A stretch of 64,000 bases of DNA from CAINVV01 sp037129695 (GTDB lineage: Bacteria; Bacteroidota; Bacteroidia; Bacteroidales; Prolixibacteraceae), in assembly GCA_037129695.1 (NCBI GenBank), contig JBAXUL010000003.1, positions 1 through 64,000 of the forward strand, given 5' to 3'. The translations under genes and the position numbers were made by a program. Positions 55,425 to 62,212 of this stretch are shown here, piece by piece. Within the stretch, counting starts at the first letter, position 1. Each line of letters begins with the position of its first letter. The notes beneath the pieces are model-generated. The model made no database searches. It was not told the origin of the DNA and worked only from the letters and a program-made list of their open reading frames with translations.

Positions 55425-56603
55425 ATGGCAAATACTATTTTGAACAGGAGAAATTTTTTGTTTTTAGGTGCAACAGCCACTGCAGGATTTACGACACAGG
55501 CACTTCAAGCCTTACCTTCCAAAAAGAAGAAGGAAAAGAAGCAAAAAAATATTACCTACCGCACCCTGGGCAAGACCGGGATTGAGGTTCCTATTGTCAG
55601 CATGGGTGTGATGCGGGCAGACAACCCCAATATTCTGAAGGCCGCTTATGAACTGGGAATCAGGCATTTTGATACTGCCAACGGTTACCAGGATGGCCGG
55701 AATGAAGAGATGGTAGGGCAGTATTTCAAAGATATTCCAAGGGATAAAGTGATCATTTCGACCAAGATACATCCTCCCAAAGAGGGTCTTTCTACGGAAC
55801 AGTTTCTTGAAAAATTTGATCAGAGTCTGAAAAGGCTGCAAATGAGTTATGTTGATATTTTGTATCTTCATGCAGCCAGCGACCGAACCTACCTCATGGA
55901 TCCAAGGTACACCGAGGCATTGCGAAGGGCAAAAGAAAGCGGGAAAGCCAGATTTATTGGTTGTTCCACCCACACCAACATGACGGATGTAATCAATGCC
56001 GCTGTAGAAAGCAAACTTTATGACATCGTACTCACATCGTATAATTTCCGCATGAAAGATGATGCAGAAATGCAAAAAGCGTTGCAACGTGCCAACGATG
56101 CCGGTCTGGGGATATTGGGTATGAAAAATATGGCCGGAGGCTTTCTCGATAAAGACAAGAAAAAGCCTGTCAATTGCAAGGCCGCATTGAAGTGGGCTTT
56201 GTCCAATCCCTTGATTCATACATGCATTCCGGGGTTAACGAATTTTGAGATGCTGAAGGAGAACTGGGAGGTAGCCCAAAACCATGATCTAGATGATAAG
56301 GAAATTGGCGATTTACAATTGGCCATGAATGAACCCGGCCTTTATTGCCATGGCTGTCTGAGTTGCTCGGGACAATGTCCAAAGAATCTTCCGATTCCTG
56401 ATCTGATGCGCTCTTACATGTACAATTACGGATATTCCTATCCTGCAAAGGCCCAAACGACGGTTGCGAAGTTGAATCTGTCGGAAAATCCATGCGAGTC
56501 ATGTCCGGGATGTTCAGTGAACTGTCCCAATGGATTTGACATCAGGGAGCGAATTACAGATATTGCACGCATTAAGTTGGTTCCGGCAAACTTCCTGGTT
56601 TAA
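55425..56603 (+). CDS. Tat-exported aldo/keto reductase with C-terminal ferredoxin-like cysteines
   Basis: The N-terminus NRRNFLFLGATATAGFT is a twin-arginine signal, so the folded protein would be exported. The aldo/keto reductase barrel follows: YRTLGKTGIEVPIVSMGVM, HFDTANGYQDGRNEEMVGQYF (Asp/Tyr of the tetrad), VIISTKIHPP and VDILYLHAASD. The C-terminal third has CHGCLSCSGQCPKN and CESCPGCSVNCPNGFD, eight-plus cysteines suited to iron-sulfur clusters. Export plus clusters suggests a periplasmic redox enzyme; the substrate is unknown. An in-frame upstream start at 55335 would bury the Tat signal, so I use 55425. Confidence 0.87.
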   Translation: MANTILNRRNFLFLGATATAGFTTQALQALPSKKKKEKKQKNITYRTLGKTGIEVPIVSMGVMRADNPNILKAAYELGIRHFDTANGYQDGRNEEMVGQYFKDIPRDKVIISTKIHPPKEGLSTEQFLEKFDQSLKRLQMSYVDILYLHAASDRTYLMDPRYTEALRRAKESGKARFIGCSTHTNMTDVINAAVESKLYDIVLTSYNFRMKDDAEMQKALQRANDAGLGILGMKNMAGGFLDKDKKKPVNCKAALKWALSNPLIHTCIPGLTNFEMLKENWEVAQNHDLDDKEIGDLQLAMNEPGLYCHGCLSCSGQCPKNLPIPDLMRSYMYNYGYSYPAKAQTTVAKLNLSENPCESCPGCSVNCPNGFDIRERITDIARIKLVPANFLV

Positions 56604-56626
56604 ACACAGAAGGAAGCACGGAAGGA

Positions 56627-56644
56627 CCTTGGGAACTTCGCGGT
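56627..56644 (+). repeat. Degenerate nonamer repeat copy
   Basis: CCTTGGGAA and CTTCGCGGT resemble the CTTTGCGnn units at 4-30 and 53755-53781. The copy follows an AGGAAGCACGGAAGG tract and ends 72 bases before the next gene, nearly the same distance as the metH copy. Confidence 0.35.
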
Positions 56645-56716
56645 TACGGTTATGTTTTTACCCTTGCCACGATGTAAACCTTAGATGGAATACTCAATTA
56701 AGTATATATCGATCAG

Positions 56717-57556
56717 ATGAAAAAATTGCTTTTGATAAGTTTGCTGTTTGTTACTTTTTGTGCCAGGTCGCAGGAGGTTGTCTTCCCGAAGATTCCCGGG
56801 TGGAATACAGATGGTAAAGTGCTGAATTTTAATCAGGAAAATTTGTACGAGCACATTGATGGTGCTTCCGAATTTTACCTCAGCTACGGATTTGAGATGC
56901 TGCAGGTTGCGAGTTGGAGCAACAACGGTGCGGAGTTAACCATCGAGGTATATGATCATGCAGATCCGCTCCGTGCCTATGGAATATACAGCATTGAGAA
57001 ATCGGCCAAGGCTGCGACCCTGCCGGTTGGTCTTGAAGGATACGGTGATGCCTCCACTTTTAATTTTGTGGCAGGCAAGTTCTATGTGAAGATGAATGGC
57101 ACAGAGCTTGAAAAAATACCCGGTTTTTCACTTAAATCCATTGCCGAAGAATTCTCCAAAACACTGTGTTTAAAACCTGAATATCCAAAGACGGTCGGGA
57201 TGTTCCCAAAGGAAAATCAGATACCGAATACCTGCCAGTATATTCCTTCTGAATTTATGGGACTGGGATTTTTGGGCTCAGCCTTGCGCGCAAAATACAG
57301 TTTAGGTGGTGAGGAGGTTTCTTTTTTCATCGTTGAAAGAGCTGATCGCGGGGAAGTGGAACAAATCATTACCAAATATGCATCCTACGCTGATGCCAAA
57401 ATCAAGAAACCGGCAGAAGGAGATTTTTTGTTCAAGGATCCTTTCAATGGCATGGTGTGTCTTCGGTGGAAAGGCAACTACCTTATTGGAGCTTCCGGTT
57501 TTACAGACAAGAAAAAAGTTATTGTGGTGCTTGATCAGGTTTCAGCCAAATTGTAA
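56717..57556 (+). CDS. Exported protein of unknown function, DUF6599-like
   Basis: The 279-residue protein has a signal peptide (KKLLLISLLFVTFCARSQ) and the sequence ENLYEHIDGASEFYLSYGFEMLQVASW, which I associate with the DUF6599 family of secreted proteins. The rest is mixed alpha/beta with a repeat-like second half (EFMGLGFLGSALRAKYSLGGEEVSFFIVE). There are no obvious catalytic motifs. It stands alone between an aldo/keto reductase and a HAD phosphatase. Confidence 0.7.
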   Translation: MKKLLLISLLFVTFCARSQEVVFPKIPGWNTDGKVLNFNQENLYEHIDGASEFYLSYGFEMLQVASWSNNGAELTIEVYDHADPLRAYGIYSIEKSAKAATLPVGLEGYGDASTFNFVAGKFYVKMNGTELEKIPGFSLKSIAEEFSKTLCLKPEYPKTVGMFPKENQIPNTCQYIPSEFMGLGFLGSALRAKYSLGGEEVSFFIVERADRGEVEQIITKYASYADAKIKKPAEGDFLFKDPFNGMVCLRWKGNYLIGASGFTDKKKVIVVLDQVSAKL

Positions 57557-57673
57557 TATTTGGCAGGTCATTTTTATCTGATCGATACTTAAGGAAGCTG
57601 ATTGGTTTGCGGATGCAGGAAGTACAGAAGCTAATTTTGTAGTGTCCTGGTTTCCGTTTTTCACTGTTTCCTC

Positions 57674-57681
57674 TATCTTTG
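57674..57681 (+). promoter_or_regulatory. Bacteroidota -7 element TATCTTTG
   Basis: A perfect TAnnTTTG followed by C. It lies only 12 bases before the HAD gene ATG at 57694, which predicts an almost leaderless transcript if that ATG is used; the next in-frame ATG is at 57751. Confidence 0.5.
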
Positions 57682-57693
57682 CCCGCAGGTTCA

Positions 57694-58446
57694 ATGGAAA
57701 AGATACTCCTGGAGGAGCCAACAATTACGGATCCCAATATTGGTATTTTTATGCAAAACAAAGATTTAATGAATGGCTTTGGTTCTCTCAAAGCCATTTT
57801 TTTCGATATGGACGGAGTGATTTACGATTCAATGGGAAATCATTCCATCGCCTGGAGCAAGGCATTCGGGTTTCTTGGTTGGGATTTTCCTCTTGAGAAG
57901 GTTTATATGAATGAAGGGCGGACGGGTTCTTCTACGATTCATTTATTGTATCAGGAAAGTCTGGGTCGTCAGGCATCGGAAGAAGAGATCGGTCAGATCT
58001 ACGGGAAAAAGACTGAATTTTTTGATGCATTGCCTAAGCCTCAACCGATGAAAGGAATTTCGAAGCTGATGGAGCGGGTGAAGAATACAGGGATAGAGAT
58101 TTGGGTTGTGACTGGTTCAGGGCAGGAGCTTTTGCTGGATGAATTGTGCGCAGATTTTTTCGGTTTGATTCTGAAAGGGAATATCATCTCCGGAAAGGAT
58201 GTAAAAAACTGCAAACCACATCCCGAACCTTATCTGACAGCTTTGGCCAGATCGGGATATACGGCCGGACAGGTTTTGGTCATTGAAAATGCACCGTTGG
58301 GTGTAAAGGCGGCAAAGGATGCGGGTATTTACACCATTGGCGTCAATACCGGGATTCTTGCCGATGAAATCTTATGGAATTCGGGAGCAGATGTGGTCTT
58401 GAAAGAGCTGTCTCAGGTAGAGCAGTTGATTTTTGACTGTGAGTGA
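57694..58446 (+). CDS. HAD-superfamily hydrolase, beta-phosphoglucomutase-like
   Basis: The protein has HAD motif I FFDMDGVIYDSMGNHSIAW with both catalytic aspartates, motif II VVTGSGQ, motif III K in the GNIISGKDVKNCKPHPEPY segment and motif IV ENAPLGVKAAKDAG. The helical cap lies between motifs I and II (subtype IA), as in beta-phosphoglucomutases and small phosphatases. The sugar phosphate substrate is unknown. The start could instead be 57751 (MQNKDLMNGFGSLKAIFFD), which leaves a more typical N-terminus; the promoter position does not decide. Confidence 0.85.
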   Translation: MEKILLEEPTITDPNIGIFMQNKDLMNGFGSLKAIFFDMDGVIYDSMGNHSIAWSKAFGFLGWDFPLEKVYMNEGRTGSSTIHLLYQESLGRQASEEEIGQIYGKKTEFFDALPKPQPMKGISKLMERVKNTGIEIWVVTGSGQELLLDELCADFFGLILKGNIISGKDVKNCKPHPEPYLTALARSGYTAGQVLVIENAPLGVKAAKDAGIYTIGVNTGILADEILWNSGADVVLKELSQVEQLIFDCE

Positions 58447-58461
58447 AAAATACCAAAAATA

Positions 58462-58521
58462 GATGATTGCCTGAATCGAACCTAAATACGACATGTACTT
58501 GGTTCAATTCAGGCAATCATC
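58462..58521. terminator. Long hairpin terminator between HAD gene and ceramidase gene
   Basis: Two 21-base arms (58462-58482 and 58501-58521) pair with a single mismatch around an 18-base loop, then TTTT. The flanking genes converge here, so it can serve both strands. Confidence 0.75.
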
Positions 58522-58555
58522 TTTTAGTCCTCCATTAAAGCAATCCAGTCGTTTT

Positions 58556-60103
58556 CTATTTTAATTCTTCAAGCATCGCCTTGATATTCCTGTGAATGGT
58601 AGGGGCAGTTTCGGGTCCCAGAGAATTGACTTCCCCGTAAGGGCCGCTATCTCTTCCATAAGTGAAAGGTGCCTTTTCGTCCCACTGGCTTTTAGGAACA
58701 ATGTATCCGATTTCATCGTTGGCAAGTCCCAACATGAATTTATATTTGCCCGGCATAAGATCCCTGATGGCCGGAACCTCCACAGGGGCAATGGCATAAT
58801 CCTGACCTACAGGCGTTTCAACCCCGCCATTTAGAATTTCGGGATACAATTCTCCCGGAATTGTAACAAAGGATATCGGTCCGATTTTTACCACAGATAG
58901 TTCCGATTTCATGTTCATCCATCCGGTCATGCCTCTTTTCATCAAACCAGTAGCGGCTGCCAGTTTGAACATGGTGTTTTTGAGTGGAATGGGCAGTGTT
59001 CTGGCAATAATTGAGATCGAAGCCGAGTCGATGATCTCCTCCGGTTGATCCATGGCAATAAGAGCTAAATTGGCCAGTTGTTTCCCTTGTGCTGCTGCTT
59101 TTTCGAATGTCGGAGCTTTGAATTCTTCTCCGGAGAACGGATCTTTGATGGTAAGCCGGGGATGTGTGGTCATCAGTCCACCCACGCAAGCGTTTGCATA
59201 AATTGCAACTCCGCCGACACCTGGTTTCATCAGGCTGTCTTTGTTGTATACCCCCTTCTCGATTCCTTCACGCACGTAATGCGGAAAATCGGAAGAGACC
59301 AGCAAATTGTCACTCCAGAGTGTTTCAGGATGGTCACCCCATGAAATTAAGGTTCCCAGTGTTTTGTTGGTTTCCTTGTCGAGTACCTGGATGATTCGAA
59401 GACCAGAATCAAATACATCAGGTTTTCTGGTATCGATCACCAAAGGCACTGCTCCTGTCAAATCCTGAGAAACAGAAAGACGTGCAGGCCTTAAATTTTT
59501 CGCTGCCGCATCGATTGCTTTGGCCGCCTGTGATTTGACATATTCCATGTGAGCCGGATTAACGCCTGTACTGAACGGACTCTTTCCCCAGAGGCCCAGC
59601 AGGTCAGGTCCTTCGTGGGTATGGGTGGAAGAAACGATGGCATAGGTGATTCCAGATTCTTTGGAGATTTTGCCTCTCAGATCGATCACATCGTTGTTCA
59701 TGAAGCCGATGGCATCGAGGACCACAATGGCCAGACGGGTTTTGCCGTCGTCAATGACCATGGCTCTGGCCCAAACATCATCATGAATGCCGTTAGCCGG
59801 CCTGTTGTTTCCAAAACCTGCTATCCAAACCGGATCAAATTTGCCGTTTCCATTGCCGTCAGTAAACGTTTCGCCCGGATCCATTTCTGCATTTTTATTT
59901 TTATCGTCCCAGCGGTCCGGAACTGCCGGAGTTATGGGCAAAGCACAAAATCCTGCAGAAAGTTGTGAGGACGGATTGTTCAGGATTGTCAGATCCACTT
60001 TGTATTCAGGGTGTTTGTCCCTAAGGTTGTTTCCAAGCCAGATGAACAATGCAATAATTAATAGCAGCAAGATCAAGCCTAAATACTTGAAAAACTTCTT
60101 CAT
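58556..60103 (-). CDS. Membrane-anchored neutral ceramidase-like hydrolase
   Basis: A single N-terminal membrane helix (FFKYLGLILLLLIIALFIWLG) anchors a periplasmic or surface domain matching the neutral/alkaline ceramidase N-terminal family. Histidines in STHTHEGPD and WGDHPETLW correspond to zinc-ligand regions of neutral ceramidases. A Ca-loop-like insert (DKNKNAEMDPGE and TDGNGNGKFDP) follows GFCALPITPAVPD. Such enzymes cleave ceramides, relevant because many Bacteroidota make sphingolipids, but a broader amidase role is possible. I use the ATG at 60103 because a perfect -7 element (60136-60143) lies downstream of the longer alternative start. Confidence 0.82.
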   Translation of the reverse strand: MKKFFKYLGLILLLLIIALFIWLGNNLRDKHPEYKVDLTILNNPSSQLSAGFCALPITPAVPDRWDDKNKNAEMDPGETFTDGNGNGKFDPVWIAGFGNNRPANGIHDDVWARAMVIDDGKTRLAIVVLDAIGFMNNDVIDLRGKISKESGITYAIVSSTHTHEGPDLLGLWGKSPFSTGVNPAHMEYVKSQAAKAIDAAAKNLRPARLSVSQDLTGAVPLVIDTRKPDVFDSGLRIIQVLDKETNKTLGTLISWGDHPETLWSDNLLVSSDFPHYVREGIEKGVYNKDSLMKPGVGGVAIYANACVGGLMTTHPRLTIKDPFSGEEFKAPTFEKAAAQGKQLANLALIAMDQPEEIIDSASISIIARTLPIPLKNTMFKLAAATGLMKRGMTGWMNMKSELSVVKIGPISFVTIPGELYPEILNGGVETPVGQDYAIAPVEVPAIRDLMPGKYKFMLGLANDEIGYIVPKSQWDEKAPFTYGRDSGPYGEVNSLGPETAPTIHRNIKAMLEELK

Positions 60104-60135
60104 GTTAATTGTTTTTAGTGATTTGATATTCGCTT

Positions 60136-60143
60136 CAAAGATA
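60136..60143 (-). promoter_or_regulatory. Bacteroidota -7 element TATCTTTG (minus strand)
   Basis: A perfect TAnnTTTG on the minus strand 32 bases upstream of the ceramidase-like gene ATG at 60103. It decides against the longer reading from 60169. Confidence 0.5.
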
Positions 60144-60251
60144 ATCATCACATTGTTTAAGTGATTCATTTTCTACTTTGACCATAAAATTTTGATTTGT
60201 GAACTATCACATTGTAAATTTTGATACTTTTAATGTACTAAACTATTTTCC

Positions 60252-60836
60252 ATGCTCACTGACTCAACGATCTGGAATGATTTCAGGAACGGTAAGGGTT
60301 ATGCACTTTCATATATCTACGGCAGCCAGATAGAACACTTGTACAGGTACGGGAGAAAATTCTCCAAGGATGAGGGTCTGATTCAAGATACCATCCAGGA
60401 GGTTTTTTTCCATCTTATCAGGAATCGTGCTACTCTGGGTGAGACGAACAACATCCGGTTTTATTTGATGTCGGCATTCAAACACAGGATTTTCAGAAGT
60501 ATAAAAAATGGAAAGCATTTTGATGCAATGGATGAGGAGGGCTATTCCTCAGCATTGTCTATTACCTATTCCTATGAAGACGAATTGATCAGCAAAGAGA
60601 TTGACGGGCAAAGAGTTGAGGCGATCAGAAATGTTTTGGGGAAAATCTCTCCCAAACAACGGGAAATTCTATATTACCGGTATACCTGTGATTACAGTTA
60701 CGAGGAGATCTGTACCTTGATGTCCATCAAGTATGATTCGGCCAGGAAGATGGTTTTCAGAGCATTAACATCCATTCGGGAGCATTTGGATCATGCAGAA
60801 ATTATTTTTCTTTTCATGATCTCCAAAAAATCATAA
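60252..60836 (+). CDS. ECF-type RNA polymerase sigma factor
   Basis: The 194-residue protein has sigma region 2 (DEGLIQDTIQEVFFHLIRNRATLGETNNIRFYLMSAFKHRI) and region 4 (VLGKISPKQREILYYRYTCDYSYEEICTLMSIKYDSARKMVFRALTSIREHL). It matches the Bacteroidota ECF sigmas that pair with FecR and SusC genes. It would recruit polymerase to the downstream uptake locus once released by the anti-sigma. A weak -7 element (TACTTTTA) lies at 60225-60232. The FecR gene follows after 25 bp. Confidence 0.9.
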   Translation: MLTDSTIWNDFRNGKGYALSYIYGSQIEHLYRYGRKFSKDEGLIQDTIQEVFFHLIRNRATLGETNNIRFYLMSAFKHRIFRSIKNGKHFDAMDEEGYSSALSITYSYEDELISKEIDGQRVEAIRNVLGKISPKQREILYYRYTCDYSYEEICTLMSIKYDSARKMVFRALTSIREHLDHAEIIFLFMISKKS

Positions 60837-60861
60837 AAATCTGTCCACAAAAATTGCCCTG

Positions 60862-62127
60862 ATGTCTTTTGTAGAAAAGACCAATACTCAATTTGTGGAA
60901 AAAAAATACCTTGATTATACGACGGAGGAGATGATGGATGACCGGAATTTTCTCATCTGGCTGAATCGTCAGTCAGAGAATTATGAATGGGATCAACTTG
61001 TACGTGATCATCCTCAATTTGCAAAGAAAGTCAATCAGGCCAGAGAGATGATTTTGCTATTGTCCGAGAACGAAGGGCATATTTCGCAAGATGATGTGAA
61101 TTCTATTTGGGATAATATTTCCCAGTTTGAACAATCTTTCCAATCCCGGCGCGGAATGGTGGGTTCTCTTCCTCTTTTGAAATACGCTGCAGCCATCGGG
61201 CTTGTTCTGGCAACCTCCATGCTGGGATATTGGAAGTTGAAACAGCCAGACGCGTTTCATTTGTATGCTTTTCAAAGCAGAATCCCCTCTCAGCAATCAC
61301 GGTTGATCCTGTCGTCGGGAGAGGAAATTGATTTAAAAAAGAACGAATCTACGATCAAAGTCAGTGCCCAGAACAATGCTATCCGAATCAACAATGACAG
61401 TCTGATCAGACTTTCGAATAGTCCTGTAGATATTGAGAAAATTTCAATGAACCAGGTTGTTGTTCCTTTCGGAAAGAAATCAATTGTTGAACTGGCAGAT
61501 GGTACCAAAGTTTGGTTGAATGCTGGAAGCAAGATGGCTTTTCCCGACAGGTTTACAGGATCAAAACGGGAAGTATTTCTGGAAGGAGAAGCCTATTTCA
61601 ATGTTTCACCCGATAAGGAGAAGCCATTTTTTGTCAAAACAAAAGAGATTGTTATTGGGGTTCTGGGTACGAAGTTTAACGTGTCAGCCTACGAATCAGA
61701 CAAGGATGTGATGACTGTATTGGTGGAAGGCAGGATTTCTATGAGAGAAAATAAGCAGATCAGTCTTTTTTCGAAAGAGATTATTTTGAATGGACATCAG
61801 CGCGCCCAGTTCAACAAATCAGATCTGACAACCAAAGTTGAAACCGAAGATCATCCTGAGATTTATACTGCCTGGACAGAAGGCTGGTTTCCTTTCTACA
61901 AGGAACCTTTGAGCAATGTTTTCAAAAAAGTGGAACGTTATTACAATGTTCAGTTTGAGTACAACGAACTTTTTCCTTCGGGAGATTTGATCAGTGGAAA
62001 ACTGGATTTGAAAGAATCAATCGAAGAGGTGATGAAAGTGCTGGCGGATGTTGCAAAATTATCCTACAAAATAGACCAGGAGAAAATATTTATCGAGCTA
62101 ATTAAAGAAATGCCTATGAGGAAATGA
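60862..62127 (+). CDS. FecR-family anti-sigma factor with DUF4974
   Basis: The 421-residue protein has a cytoplasmic N-terminal sigma-binding part (1-100), one membrane helix (about 104-124; LLKYAAAIGLVLATSMLGYW), a periplasmic FecR domain (VVPFGKKSIVELADGTKVWLNAGSKMAFPDRF, then GEAYFNVSPDKEKPFFV and VLGTKFNVSAY) and a C-terminal DUF4974 (NVFKKVERYYNVQFEYN, ISGKLDLKESIEEVMKVL). It holds the adjacent ECF sigma inactive until the STN domain of the SusC protein signals substrate. Confidence 0.92.
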   Translation: MSFVEKTNTQFVEKKYLDYTTEEMMDDRNFLIWLNRQSENYEWDQLVRDHPQFAKKVNQAREMILLLSENEGHISQDDVNSIWDNISQFEQSFQSRRGMVGSLPLLKYAAAIGLVLATSMLGYWKLKQPDAFHLYAFQSRIPSQQSRLILSSGEEIDLKKNESTIKVSAQNNAIRINNDSLIRLSNSPVDIEKISMNQVVVPFGKKSIVELADGTKVWLNAGSKMAFPDRFTGSKREVFLEGEAYFNVSPDKEKPFFVKTKEIVIGVLGTKFNVSAYESDKDVMTVLVEGRISMRENKQISLFSKEIILNGHQRAQFNKSDLTTKVETEDHPEIYTAWTEGWFPFYKEPLSNVFKKVERYYNVQFEYNELFPSGDLISGKLDLKESIEEVMKVLADVAKLSYKIDQEKIFIELIKEMPMRK

Positions 62128-62187
62128 TCAAAAAAGTTAGCCGGCGAGTCTGCCAACCCACCGGCTTTTGTTACAGTTCACCTAAAT

Positions 62188-62202
62188 TGTTAAACGTTAA
62201 CA
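62188..62202. repeat. Perfect inverted repeat before susC (TGTTAA-ACG-TTAACA)
   Basis: Six-base arms around a 3-base centre, ending 10 bases before the SusC ATG at 62213. It could be an operator or an RNA hairpin at the translation start. A weaker stem (AGCCGG 62139-62144 with CCGGCT 62161-62166, then TTTT) precedes it and may attenuate read-through from fecR. Confidence 0.35.
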
Positions 62203-62212
62203 GTACAAATCT

